A DNA stretch of 64,000 bases from assembly GCA_947652115.1 (NCBI GenBank), contig OX393561.1:7796351-7860350 (forward strand). The letters are read 5' to 3'. The stretch comes from Blastomussa wellsi (lineage: Eukaryota; Cnidaria; Anthozoa; Scleractinia; Plerogyridae). A program made the position numbers and the translations under genes. The notes beneath the pieces are model-generated. The model saw only the letters and a list, made by a program, of their open reading frames with translations. It did no database searches and was not told where the DNA came from. Each line of letters begins with the position of its first letter. The first letter of the stretch is position 1. Below, in pieces: positions 51,057 through 63,659 of the stretch.

Positions 51057-53925
51057 CTAGTTCGGGCGGCGGTTAGCACTGCTTGCCCACAATTGAATGG
51101 CTGGCGTGGGGTCGAACTCTTCGAGTGGCGGGCCTTCCATTCGAATTCTAACGAGATTGTTGAGAGTATGCTCGCTGAGTGCTGCCCGGGAATCTGTCTT
51201 GACGCGATTCATCAGCGAAAACATCCTTTCAACTTTTGCATTCGATATGGGGATGGAGAGTAGGAGCTCCACCAAAAGCAGCACCATGTTCCACTCCTCT
51301 TTCCTACTTGAGGTGCAGGTAGTGTGTTCTTGAAGGATCCAGGTATCGTACCGTGTACGCCACCAGGTCATGCCACTGTTCCAGCAAACCGTTCAGAGAA
51401 CCGTCTGAGCCTGCTTTTAGCAAGGGTTCTTGGAAATGGTTGAAAAGGTCGGCCACGCAGTTGTCAGCGAACTCCAGATCTTCACCGTTCTCCTTCCTTC
51501 TTTCCCACCCTTCGCAGTTTAAGATGGTAGCGGCCATTAACACGATCTTGTTTTCTCCAGCCTCCAACCTTGTCTGCATGGCATCTTTGATTCTGTCCAG
51601 CAATATGCCTTTTGATACTTCGGCAGAATCCTTGGCAGCAGTGAAGTTTGGAAGGGTGACGTTTTGATAAAGGAAGTGTCCGTCATTTTCCTTGACTTTG
51701 CCCAGGAATCGCTGAACCGTTGGGAGCTCATCAAACCTCTTACCTTCAAGACGATCCAGCTGTTTTTTTGCCGTCTCCAGGCGCTGGATTGTATAGACTG
51801 GGTTGATGTCATTTTCTTGGAAAGCTAGCGACAACATATTCGCCGGACTGAGGATTTCAAGGAAAAGACAAGCCAACAAAGGGATGCGAGCTTGCTGCCA
51901 TTTCCTGAGCCAGCCTTTAAATTTTTGGCGATCTGCTGACTTGAATGACTTATCTTCAGACATTGACTGGAGGTGCTGTAAGTAAATCCCAAACTTGTCT
52001 AACATAAGCTGCAGCGCGTTAAGCTTGTGGGTAATCCAGCGGGTACCTGAAAGACCAAATAAAGACATATTTTGCCCATAGTTGATATTAGAATAGTTTA
52101 TTGGATTTTAAATACCAAGAAAGAGACACTGGATGTTTTTCTTTCTGTAACTAGTAACAGTTACCAACTCTTACTGGGTATCCAAGTTCGCTGAGAGGGG
52201 ACTTCTGTTCATGCAGGCATTAAAAAAAAAAAACTAAAATATTTTAAAGATTCTTGATGATAACATCCAGTAATGTTAACAAAAAAAGAAAAGTATTTAA
52301 TTATTTATTACCACAAGCCCGTTTTGGCCTGATTCCTCCCTCTTCAAATTCAAAGGTCTGGCGATAAACGTCATGAAGCTCGCGAAGCTGTCTGAGTTTT
52401 TGGGGAGAATTCTCGTAAAGATAGTACAATGGAAGCAAGATTTTGTCGATATCGTCGAAGACTGTACTCTGCAGTGCATCTTTTAAGGAAAGCTCCAACC
52501 AATGTGCCACACACCAAACGTATATCACCCACGGTTGACGACCTTTGAGAATGCCAATTACACCATCTTTCTCTCCGCGGTTCACAGCAGCTCCATCAGC
52601 GGCGAAACCAACCAATTTCTTTTCAAACGACTCTTCTGAGATGCCCATTGTTTGGAAGCTGTCCTTTATGCAGCTTACAATGCCTGCAGCACTGCCATTT
52701 TTGACATCTGCCAGCCTGGGGATGTGTCACAGACTCAGTGAAATTATATTAATAAAATTTTATTTTAGCTAATCCAAAGGGCAATTTAAGAAATTATGTA
52801 CTTTTTCCACAATCGAATGAATTGATAATATCTGTGTCTCAGTCTGCGATGATAAAATGTTTGAAGATTGGTTAAGTCTGGAGGTGCTCTTTGCATTCTT
52901 AAAAGTCGGTTATGTTTGGTTAAAAGTTCTTCAGGTCATAGTGTATTTAATTTTATTTAATTTTAATACTGACCTAAGAAATGCAGTAACTATATCAATC
53001 GTATCCTTTCCAGGGGGATCTTTCTCCAAGTACTGGACAAAGATAGCTTCTTTCTCTGCCACTGAAGCATCCTCGGACCCGTCCGCCAATACACTAAAGA
53101 AGTTAACTTCGTTAAGCTTTTCTTCTAATTTCCTGCCCAGTTCCTCTCCAATAAAATTGACGAAGGTTGTGCAACTCTTATTGCTCCGATATGCTGTCCC
53201 AATGTCGACACCATGCTTTTCTTCAAGCTTTAAAATTTGGGGGTATTTTAAAAGGGGCATTTCTTCTTTTGCTACAAAATAAGCAGTTTCAAATTTCGTG
53301 TTTGTCATTGCAAAGTCAGCCAATTGCATGTTTTCAATGCCAGAGGTAATAAGTTGCTGCCCTGCATCGTGAGAAGATTTCATTGCCTCTGCCCTTTCAA
53401 ACGCATTTAGCCCTTTGCTGTCTTTTAGGTGGAGGTCTAATGCCTTTCTGTGAGGCTCACCCTGAGCATGATCTTCTGAATTGCTAATACGAAGGTTGGT
53501 TGAGCCATTGAAAGCCCAGGCCGCTGAAAAGTTCTTCATGCCTTTAATGATGCCAGCATACGTTTTGCATATAGAACAATTTATTTAGCAGATGAAGTGG
53601 ATTCTGTAGACGAAGAAGGCACTTTAGCTTCTGTGCAGGATGTGGCTTCTGGCTGCTGCTGCTGCTGCTGTGAATTAGCTACCGTCTCCTTTGTTGCTAC
53701 GGCCGTTTTGGATTTTTTGTTAAAAAACGAAGCGAGGCTAGATTGCCGAGATTTTGCTGCCGTTGAATGGTCAGGGAGCTTTCGCTTACGGCCATGCTGA
53801 CACTCATCGCATTTGCCAACAAAATAAGTTTCCTCAGAATAGCCAGGTGTTTGGTCGGTACAAGGTGTTGAGCATACATTTCGGCATAGGGATGCTATTG
53901 TTGCTAGGAAACGTGGGCGTGACAT
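51057..53925 (-). pseudogene. hAT-family transposase, multi-exon, decayed
   Basis: N-terminal basic Q-rich part (53925-53581), a TTF/BED-like finger around CSICKTYAG with downstream His (53570-53400), then ANTKFETAYFVAKEEMPL-type helical region to about 52973 (donor CTTAG|GTCAGT), an exon from about 52716 to 52312 with VGFAADGAAVNRGEKDG and WCVAHWLELSLKDAL, an exon from about 52047 (GTRWITHKLNALQ) and the C-terminal dimerisation region (LLSIPISNAKVERMFSLMNRVKTDSR). Exon junctions at 52973/52716 and 52312/52047 are in phase. One-base shifts near 53575 and 51305 break the gene. The pattern is that of ZNF862/hAT-like transposases. An inactive copy, unless the shifts are assembly errors. Confidence 0.75.
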
Positions 53926-54487
53926 GTGAGTGTTGAAGGGACTTAGAAAGCGTGGAAATATGTTCAGCCCAATGCTCTGTGAGTTCCCTATTTTGCTGAG
54001 TTAAAAGTTTTGCAATATCTTCCACATTCATCGTAACTTCAGGAGAAAGGTCTAACTGAGAATTTACTTGTGAGAGGTCAAAAATAACCGAACTCTGAGC
54101 CGAGCTATCGGATAGGTCTGAAGCTGGCGATAACGGAGGTGTTACAGAAAATTCCAATTCGTTGCTCTTGGTTTGGGCGACAGAATTTGAATCAAACGTG
54201 AGAGTTTGGTCTGGCTCTGACGATGAGGGTTCCGACTGCTCGGCGTTCGTTAAAGAACCTAAATTTTCGCTGGGCGGGGTTGACAAAAGATCTTGGGCGG
54301 GAAACAAACTTTCTGAGCAGTGGCCGTCGCAAAATTCGTCGTCCTGGCTTGGCTTTCCAGCTTTGCGCGCAAAAATTGATTTAGCTTTGCGTCTAGTCAA
54401 CAGGGTGGACAATTTTATCTTATACGATTCACAGAAATGCGAGATCAATACAACAATTTCGGCGAGGAAAACAATGTGGTCCTTCAC
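53834..54487 (-). other. Open frame of unknown nature upstream of hAT gene
   Basis: 217 codons with no ATG at the start (GTG). Ser/Pro/Glu-rich, with MNVEDIAKLLTQQNREL near the end. It overlaps the hAT N-terminal frame. It could be a 5' exon of a host gene or an element ORF1; no domain recognised. Confidence 0.25.
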
Positions 54488-56133
54488 GGCAATGGACTTT
54501 GGAGTAACCGAGACTTAAGGAGTGAAATGTACTTCTCAAACCAGTAAAAAAAAAAAATCTCGAAGAACCCTAAAATTAACAACCAACAACCGTAAAATTC
54601 AGCGGAAACGAGAAACAAGCACTCGTTGAACGTCCGTGGGCCACATACCCTCTGATCTAACGCGTGCACAAGACCGACGAACTGAACCGAGAAAGTCGAC
54701 CGGCAGTGTAATCAAAGTACATGGGTCGAATAACTACAACGCGATCTACAGTATGAAAACTAACGGGGCGACGAATGAAGCTAACTAACGTGGAGTTCTG
54801 AAAGAACTGTTTCTAGCTCGCGACCTGTGCGTATCCGTACTAACGGATCCGCCTAAAAGGCCCCGCTAATTAGGGTTTGGCTTGGTTTTCCTTAATCTTG
54901 AAGTGACATTACTAGGAGCGGAGAAGACTCACAGTTCATTGATTGTAGTCCTGCTTGCTGCAGGAGGTACTTGGTTGATCGCGGATTGTACTCCACCAGA
55001 TATCTGTCACGTGGCAGATTTTGGTACTGTTCGGGGGTTTCAGAGGAAGGAACTCACTTCTGATTTTGTCGTCTCAGCTCAGTTTAATAGCTGTTACTCG
55101 GTTGGCTTCAAGTTACTAAAAGCTGCTTTACAGTTCGAACAACGCTATGATAAAGCATTTTCCTGGCCTGCAATGTCCTGTGATTGGTTAGGGTGCCTAC
55201 ACGTCGCTTTGTGATTGGTTAAACTACGTTGTTTGGAAATGCAATGGAGCTTAACGGTGGCGGCGTTCTTTAATCCGCCCTAACCATGTTCTTCGCTTGG
55301 CTAGGAAAAACCCATGTAACCTCCAAACTGGACGGTTCATTTGAAAGGTCACCAAAAATGAGGTTAAATATACGTTTCTTTCCATACCAATCATGAACAT
55401 TGCAGAGACTGGACGAGTTGCATTTCGTGAACGTGATCTGTTTTCATGATATCGTTTCACTAAAACAAAGGCGGCAGGATTAACCCCGTAAATATTGTAC
55501 GGTAATAAGGTAAACTAATTAAAGTGTTCCATTGTTCGTAAAGTTACATGGAGCTAAATGCTCCACAGTTCGTGCTGGTCAAAGACCAGAGGAATTCAGC
55601 TATCACTTACACTGAAGCGACAGTTTATGATTACTGACGTTAACAAACTAAAAGAGTGACCAGACTATTTTTCAAGCATCGAGTGAAAATGAGAATGTGA
55701 ACTAATTAGTTTACCAGGATTGCAGCGAACAATAGTTCTTTACGATTTCGACTGAAAAGCTCTTAAGTCAATCTGGAATAAATAAACTCCGCAGTATAAA
55801 CAAACGGATCAAGGGATTAGCGGCTGGAAAAGTTCCCACGATAAACTTTCCCAGCCTGCACGACATATGGTAATTTACTAAAGGAACGTGTACTTAAATG
55901 AACTGTATTTCCTGGCACGTGTTCGTTGCTTGGTAACAGTCTGGTCTTAATGAGAAACAACACAGATCACATTTCAAACGACAATATTACGTTAAATGAC
56001 TTGCACGGAGTAATTCCTTTTCAATTAGACTAAAATCGCTCAATCGACTAAAATGTGGGAAAATCAAATCAGCTAAAAAATTTGTGATTATAAAAGCGAA
56101 TATAAAATATATAAAATTGTGTGTCAACACTAG
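54488..56133. other. No gene recognised
   Basis: Contains short frames only. It probably held the 5' part of the Harbinger element, but neither the first DDE Asp motif nor a start exon was found. Confidence 0.4.
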
Positions 56134-56362
56134 CACTGGATGGCCTGGGAGTATTCATGATGCACGAGTTTTGCGATTAAGCACACTGTACAGGAGAGCT
56201 GAAAATGATGTCATTCTAACTGAACCAGTAAGACATATCAATGGTGTATCTTTGCGACCCCTACTGATTGGCGACTCTGCCTACCCTTTGCTGCCTTGGC
56301 TTGTAGGCCCCTATCCTCATTCTAGAAACCTAAATCGCGACCAATGCAAGTTTAATAAGATC
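56134..56362 (+). pseudogene. PIF/Harbinger transposase, 5' fragment
   Basis: DDE_Tnp_4-type core: GWPGSIHDARVLRLSTLYRR, then PLLIGDSAYPLLPWLVGPYP with the second catalytic Asp. The exon follows an ACTAG acceptor-like site. The frame is cut at the TTAA insertion site (56363-56366) and resumes in frame at 63404. The N-terminal part with the first Asp was not found upstream. Confidence 0.8.
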
Positions 56363-56366
56363 TTAA
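56363..56366. other. TTAA target-site duplication, left
   Basis: The TTAA immediately left of the GGTACCTGCCCAGGC terminal repeat; the matching copy is at 63400-63403. Confidence 0.9.
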
Positions 56367-57115
56367 GGTACCTGCCCAGGCTATTTTGGGTCATTTTTAT
56401 TGTTAAAAACTGTCTACACATCCTGTCAAAATAGTCCAAAACAGTTCAGAATATTGATCACTGAATGTAACCAACCCCAAAATTCCCCTGTTTTTTGTGC
56501 CTCAGGCCCCCCAATGGGAAAATTCGGTTAAATATTAACCCATGTCTCAGAAAGAAATATTCGTTTTTTGCAACAACTGCCCAAAGAAATCCAAATGTAA
56601 AACTAATGTAATGTAACGGTAAATAAAAGTAATTTTTCTGTGTTTGGGGAAAGTCATAATGTTAATAGAAAATAAATTATTGCAATGAGACTGAACGGGA
56701 ACTTTTCTGACTCAGAACTTTTTATCATCTGCTCCAGTCTCCATCCCCAAACAAGCGTTTGTTTGAAATTTCGTTACGAAAAAGCCTGCCAAGTTTTGTA
56801 CCAAAAGGACTTTTGGTTTTCTCAGAAAACAAAATTCGGTAAGTGCCTATCCTCCAGAGTCTGTTATATTTTGCATAAAAGGCACCCTGACATCCCCAAT
56901 ACAAGGAAAATTCGCTGTAACACTCGATCAAATGCTTCGGGCCGCCATTTTGAATTGATTTCCGCTGATCATTCGGTCTGTGGACGTATTTTTAACTACT
57001 TTTTACTCACCGAGTCCCACTGAGTATTGTTTTGTTGATCGGTTGCTAAGGTACATCATGCTGCGCCCAATCACAGCATGCATCATATCCGGTAACACGT
57101 AAGCGTTCATTCAAA

Positions 57116-60100
57116 ATGGTGCCTCCGACGAAGAAGAAAAAGATGTCAAAGCGCGAGAAAAAGAAATCGCTAGCCGAGCGAGGGAAAAAATCAGCTGAGT
57201 CAAGAGGAATTGGAGTTGGAAGTCGGAGAAAGTTTGCCCTGGCAGCAAATTGGAAGGAAGAACCGTACAAGAGTAGCGATCGCGAAAGAGGAACTAGGAA
57301 GAGACTCAGCTTTCTTAGTCCAGGAAAGACAAAGTACTGGAATCAAAAAAGTGTAGCAAAAGAATTGACTTCTCGCAACCTGACCGATTGTTTCTATGAT
57401 AAATCCGCAAGTTCTACAGAGGGCAACACAGACGGCGATGACTCTGAATTCTATCCGAGTTCCGAGGAAGATTTCAAATGCAAGAAGCCCTTTGAGAAGC
57501 GTGAGTTGGATGGATTGGAAGTGGAGCTTGAGAGGAGACTATTTGTGTGCGAATCAACACAACTGATGGATATGGTGGAACAAATAAATGCCTCATCCAA
57601 GTGTTTGACTCGTGAATGCAGCGGTGAGTAAATTTTATTCAACTGATTGCCTTGAACAGTTATTCTTTGGGTTTGTAAGCAAACTTGTTGGAAGCAAAAC
57701 TTTGCACGTTTATACTGAAAGACTAAAATTATCACACCTTGTTGTGAAAATCATTACTGGCGCGCAATATATGAATAACTGCAGTGCAGTTTATATGAAA
57801 TTTACTCAATGAAGGTGTCCTTTGAGGCGAAAACGTTTATTTCTAAATGAAACATTGCCCATGAGATAATGAACTGGATAATTAAATATCATTTCTGAGT
57901 CAACTAAATGGCCTATCCAAGGGTAATTCACATGTTTATTTGGATTGATTGCATCATATAAGTGTAACAGAACTAAAACCTTTCCAAGTAGGCTTACTTT
58001 TTGATTGCCAAATAACCAAGATAATTTTTTTTATAAGTTCATCTAATGGTCATTTGAATTTTTTTCCTGGTCATGCCTTTATGTAAGCTAAAGAATATTT
58101 TTGTAACAACAGGTGTTCTGGTGCCAACGCAAGTGGACCCTAATGGTAATGGTGGGACACTAAATGTGATATTTAGTTGCAATGGTTGCCATGAGAGGAT
58201 TGTTAATTTCAGAGGCTCAGCCCTTGTAGAGGGGTCCCAGCGGACAGTGGTGGGCCTTGCACTAGCAGTGGCATTTTTTGTTACTGGGCATGGCTATGCC
58301 AAGTTTTCAAAAACTCTGAGACAGTGCCTTGGAATTTCATGCATTTCAAAAAACCCATACTACAAAGTAATTAAACTTGTACATCCACACATTACTGACA
58401 TTCTTGATGGAATGTGCGAGGAAGAAAAAGATCGGATGAGGCAATTGGATGGCGAGGAATTGGGAAGCTGGGAGAGGGCAGTAGTGACGTCAGATGGTGT
58501 GTGGCACACACGGGGGCATTTCAGTAAAAATGGGTCCTTCATTATTAAAAATTACATGACGGGAGGCTTGTTATGGTATGGGCATAAGTGCATGCGTGGA
58601 AAGGATGATGTTGTGGATGAGGACCTATTTGAAGGGACAGCCAAGTCAATGGAAGGATTTCTTGCGGGTGAATGTTATAAGGAGGCTAGGGAAGAGGGTT
58701 GTAAGGTGGAGGTTGTATGGCAGGATGGCGATTCAAGTGCAGCAAAATCAGTGTTGGCACAGTATCCAGAGGCAAGTGTTTACAAGTGTGGTGGCCATGT
58801 TGGGTGTGCGCATCAGAACAACCTGAAGGAGGCAGCCAAAAAGAAGCAATTCACACCCAATGTGATAAGGGACTATAAAGAACTGTTTCCCTCGGTAATG
58901 ACAGCAAAGTGCAAGTGCGACAGACACAAGGCAGGGTGTGGATGCCTTGGAGATAGTTTCCTAACAAATGCCAGAGTCAACCACTTCTGCTGTCTCCAAC
59001 AGTGTAATGAGCCAGAAGAATATGCCAGGAGGATGAGAGCTCTAGGGAGGTACCACTGCAAAGATGTACACGAGTGGGGGGATGGAGAGACCTGTGGCTT
59101 TCATCCTAATGTTGTTTGTTCGTGTGGCAACTGTGATGAGGATGAAGAATTGCAGTGCAATGGTAAACCGTACAAAACCAAGAATCCGCTGACATGCGAG
59201 CACCATCAGTTGGCCTACCAAATAGAGTGTGAGCGTCGTGCCAAGGATGCTGCCAGTGTTATCCATTCAGAGATGGGCAGGGGCCACTCAAACCTTTGCG
59301 AGGCCCATTTCACAGTCTTGCCTGACTACCGCTCTAAGGATCAAAATCTTTGCAGGTAAAATACTAATTATAAGCCCTGGGTGTATTCATCTTAATTATT
59401 GTTTTGTGTTGGTGTATAAAGAGAGGGTTTACATTGTAGATTGGGGGAGGAGGAGCTCATACTAAAAAAATACATTGAATTACTGTACTTTTACTAACAT
59501 TTTACCCCTTTTGTCCTAACAATATTGACAAGAATAATTAGTGCATGTACTCTCCTGTAGTACAGGCAAAAGGATAGGATCAAAGCAGATGAATGGGTAA
59601 ATGTGGTTTTAGACCGGAATAATATGGGGGTCACGAAACTGGGGGAGAGAATTCTTGAAAAAGTGCGAAAGTTATGTGTTGAATAACAAACTTATCAGCT
59701 TGTACATTTGGAGTGAAAAAATCTACAGGGGTGCTGAAAGTGTTTTAGAAAATTGTTGCTGAATAAGAGCATAAAACCTAAATAGGATCTTATGGTGAAA
59801 TGTTTGTTTGGTGTACAACAACTTCCTCCCTCCATTGTTTCATTTCCTCCTTTCCAGGTTGCACTACATAACATCAACTAACTGTGGATTATGTCAGGGG
59901 AATATGTCTTGGTGCTACCGTGTCCGAGGTCCAAGTTACCATTGGGTGGTAGACTTATATGAACGGCTAAAGCTACCAGTACTTCCCGCTGTCGTACAGG
60001 CCCTGCAGAAGGAGGTTGAAGACAGAATGAAGGAAGTTGAAAAGGGGAAGACTGACCATAAGAAAGGAATCAGAATTCAGATGAAGGTTGCCAGAGCAGA

Positions 60101-60353
60101 GGAACAGGAAGCCAGAAAGAAATGGGTAAAGAGGCAAGCACTGCAGCATAGTTATGGCCAAAATGATGATGATGATGATGATGATGAAGCTGTGGATCCA
60201 TCCCTTGTTGAAGCAGCAAGAGAAGCAACCAGGGGAACCCAGGAAAACAATGGGGATGTTGTTCAAATCAGTGGAAAGAGTTGTCGTTGTGGTTCAAAGC
60301 AACATAAGCGTACGTCACATTCTTCATGCCCTTACAACCCAAAAAACTTGTGA
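57116..60353 (+). CDS. Transposase of the TTAA element, three exons
   Basis: Exons 57116-57623, 58113-59355 and 59858-60353 join to 748 aa without stops (donors GTGAGT and GTAAAA, acceptors CAACAG and TTCCAG). The N-terminus is lysine-rich (MVPPTKKKKMSKREKKK). Exon 2 has the likely catalytic acids: Asp in VTSDGVWHTRGHFS and in VWQDGDSSAAKSV, and Glu in GHSNLCEAHFTVL. It also has many Cys/His pairs (CKCDRHKAGCGCLGD, GYHC..., CSCGNCDEDEE). The C-terminus has a poly-Asp run encoded by (GAT)n at about 60163-60186 and ends with a zinc knuckle, CRCGSKQHKRTSHSSCP. I recall similar uncharacterised proteins in cnidarian genomes but cannot confirm the superfamily; Kolobok is the best guess from the TTAA target. 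Confidence 0.75.
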
Positions 60354-61902
60354 CGTCGAACTAGTTTAGTTCCTTTAGTTTGATTTCATACAAATTATAT
60401 ACTTCACTTTATAGTTTCTCTCTCTTTGCAATGTTCGTGCTTGTTGACCAAGAGTATGGCAGATCTTTGCTGACATCATTGTTTACATTTTGCCTCATTA
60501 GCATACAACTTTGCTCATATAAGGCATCATCCTATATACAAATTAAACTCGGAAGACTAGAGCACATAGAAATAAATAATCACTGACCACATCACACAAA
60601 AAGTACTAAGTACACAAGCTCAAATTTATAGAGAAAGTTATCCGTGCCGTATTCTTTCAATATTCAGAACTAATATAGTTGTAGCTCACTCAGAAACTGA
60701 AATGCTTATGCTAATGAGGCAAAAAGTGTAAACAGAGATTCCCCTTTTCTGCCTGGTCATTCAAAGGATAGCGGGTAATGCTAGTTTTCCTGTTCCTGAA
60801 TAAGTATTGGTTTTATGAAAGCCAAGGTTAGATGGAGCAATTCAGTATAACTGCAAAAATGTCACTACCTGAAAAGTTCGAAATTGTGCCTAAAGATTAT
60901 TACTTGCCCACTTATAGGATAGAGAAAACAATACACAATGAATAATCCTGTCAAATTAGAATCTTTAATTTCCATCAGCAATTCTGGACTTACATGTTCA
61001 TATGTTAATAAACACGATAAAGACCTACATGAAGAATCAAGGAATGTTTATTTTAGGTACTACTTCATTTTGCTAAGAATAAGAAAAAATACTGACTTTC
61101 CGCACCAACTTTGTTTGATTAGCAAGGTTCCTCAGTCTAATTTATATAATTATACATCAGTTATATTTAGTTTACATCACTCAAAAATTAATGGTGGTAC
61201 TGTTCCTTCCATCAGCCATACAATTTAGTGGAGTCCCCCCTGGGCCATTTACATTAGAATATGTGATTTTCATAAGCAATTTATTGCCTAATCGGTACGT
61301 AAACATAAAAAGATATACAATCAATGTAGTTGAAGTTCGAGTTTAATTTTCATTTTATTCAAGTGGTAAAAATACACACTTTTGGCATCAAACTTAGTCA
61401 TTTGATAAGCAAAGTATCCCAGGACAATTATTTATATCACAATTTACTTTACATCAGACTAAAATAGTGTTGTGCTCATTTCAATATATTAGTGCACTCA
61501 GTTATATTAAAAATTCAATGTATTCTATCCCAAAACCTGATTCAATTTGTATTGCTTTTGAGGTTTACTCAACCAGGTTGTTTTAAAGGACAAGCTTTGA
61601 TTCCAAGATGCAATTTAGAACTTGAATTACACAAACCGCAATAATGCCCTCTTCATATATAGTATAGTCTCTCCAAGTATGAAAACAATAAGATTGAAAA
61701 CCATTGAATAGACAAAAAAGAAAGAAGAATGAATCCACATGGCAATAGTAATATAACGGTAATTGGGCAAAGCACTGTTGTCGAGCGGGCCTCAAACATA
61801 ACTATTTTTTTTCTGCAAATTGGTTTCACGTGTCGGTTGATTTGGTCACTTCAAATTTGTCATTTTTATTTTATCATGTCTTTACTACAACCACTAAAAA
61901 TT
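60354..61902. other. Noncoding interior of TTAA element
   Basis: AT-rich; no exon fits either gene. TTTGCCTCATTAGCATA at about 60490 recurs in inverted form at about 60705. Confidence 0.5.
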
Positions 61903-63133
61903 TTACTTTTGTTTATTTGCTTTCTTGGCTGCAGGCCATTTGGCTTTGGCGAGGTCCCCAATATTGACTTTGTACACCTGAAAATTAATAATAGGGACAA
62001 TTTCAGGGACAGTTCATAAAAAACAGATATTTGAAAATTCAATTTACACACTGCAAATCATTATTTCTTTACACAAATGATGTAAATTGAATAGCCAAAC
62101 CATGCCAACACAAAGAAGTTAAATTACCTTGGGACCTTTAGGATCCTCTTGATCCACCAAGTTACCTGGGATAATCCTCCGGATAACTTCTTTCAGGGAA
62201 GCCGGATAGACATATGTTGGCTGACATCCAACCTCCTTCCCAAGAGTGCGTTGACTGCCATGCTGCAAGAAAAAAAAAAAAACATTAGAAAGAATGCTCT
62301 GTACCTAGGCAAAGCTATGTAGCTACCAGTAAATGATAATTCACAATAACATGCACAGATTCAAATTTTATGCATTTCAGACAGTCAGTACTAGGCAAAT
62401 GAACCCACATTACCAACAATATTTTTAGAAAAATTGCTAACAACAGACACTATTTTTACCACAGACATTGCCATGTCACTAAAGTACAATAAATCATGCT
62501 TTTTGGGTAAGGCAAATCCTTTGAACTCTATAAATCCAAGCACAAAAGAGCTTTGCAGATATCAGCATAAAATTTGATCATGCCAACATTATTACGGGTG
62601 AAATGGCAGGGTACTTTGAAGGGCATTGACTGTTATTAAAATGCTGTCCCACGTGGAGTGAACACAAAAGATGTATCGTTCACTCCCGCGTGGAGTGCAC
62701 AACAAAAGATGTATTGTTGAGGAAAAACAAAGAAATGCTTTCAATATGCAAACACGTGCACGCGGGGAATTTCCATAATTTGGACATTGCAAATGAAAGT
62801 TTTTGTAGAACAAACTTTGTGGAACCACTGCATTGAACAAGATATGATTTACACTTAAAAACCTACCCAAAGTAGTGCCCAAAGCCTTCTGTAAATCCGA
62901 TGGCGGCCTGCAATTGTCGTTTCTCCTGGCCTCAAGGCGAACTCCCGCAGTAGCCTGATGAGGCCTTCAGGAACAGGGAAACTGTGAAAACGCGAGAAAT
63001 CCAGTTTAGACTGTTTGCCAAATATAAATCGTGTCGAATTTGCTCGATAAACTTACCCATTTCGGGTGAAATCCCCTTCAAAGGTCTGGAATGCCAGCTC
63101 CTTTGCAGCATCGGCGGTGGAACTTGTCGCCAT
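61903..63133 (-). CDS. Second protein of the TTAA element, four exons
   Basis: Exons 63133-63057, 62981-62867, 62262-62128 and 61977-61903 join to 133 aa (donors GTAAGT, GTAGGT and GTAATT; acceptors TTCACAG, CTTGCAG and TTTTCAG). It starts MATSSTADAAKELAFQTFEG, continues with GFPVPEGLIRLLREFAL and GRHRIYRRLWALLW, then QPTYVYPASLKEVIRRIIPG and a basic tail ending AAKKANKQK. No known domain. The convergent placement inside the element, and clean phases, suggest a transposition accessory protein. A captured host gene fragment is the alternative. Confidence 0.65.
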
Positions 63134-63399
63134 CTTATCTTTGGACTAGGAGAGTAGGGGTTTACCGCTGACCTGAAGAACGCATATTCACGTCTTGTCC
63201 TAAGCAACCGGCCCAGTCCATTACTCGGTCAATGAGTCCCACTTCCGGTAAAATAGCCAATTTTCGAGGCGTCGCAGGACGTTACAAATGGCATTGATCG
63301 AAAAAAAACTGTATATTATGAATATTAGACCTAAAGATCTACAAGTGAGCAAAGAATGAATTTATTCTGGAGACCTTGAAATTTGCCTGGGCAGGTACC

Positions 63400-63403
63400 T
63401 TAA
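63400..63403. other. TTAA target-site duplication, right
   Basis: The TTAA directly after the right terminal inverted repeat. Confidence 0.9.
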
Positions 63404-63659
63404 ACAAGACGAGAGTAATCGTCGAAAGAGCATTCGGCAAACTAAAATGTCGATGGCGCTGTTTGCTCAAGCCATTAGAAGAGAACACTCCTAAAGTTCC
63501 GTTCACAATAATTACCTGCTGCATTTTGCACAACATTTGCATTTTGCGTGGCGATGAGCTAGATGATAGCGATTATTCAGACGATGATAATCTATCTGCT
63601 GCCTTTGGACAGGGGCGAATCATTCAGCAAGCAATTACTGCTTTTCTTGCTTCTTGAAT
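63404..63659 (+). pseudogene. PIF/Harbinger transposase, 3' fragment
   Basis: Continues the frame of 56134-56362: NKTRVIVERAFGKLKCRWRC carries the third catalytic Glu, then VPFTIITCCILHNICI and an acidic tail, stop TGA at 63657-63659. No break in this half. Confidence 0.8.

Larger units (their letters stand above)
56367..63399 (+). mobile_element. TTAA-specific two-gene DNA transposon (Kolobok-like)
   Basis: 7,033 bp with perfect 15-bp terminal inverted repeats (GGTACCTGCCCAGGC at 56367-56381, its complement at 63385-63399) and TTAA duplications. It interrupts a Harbinger transposase frame, which reads through if the element and one TTAA are removed. It encodes a 748-aa transposase rightward and a 133-aa protein leftward, both with intact splice phases, so this could be a recent, autonomous copy. 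TTAA targets and purine-start termini fit Kolobok or piggyBac; the protein does not look like piggyBac. Confidence 0.85.

Noticed and set aside
50387..54487. Full hAT element with both ends
   Set aside because: Only a left CAGGG-type end was found; no GTTATTTCAAGCCCTG end and no 8-bp duplication could be located to the right.
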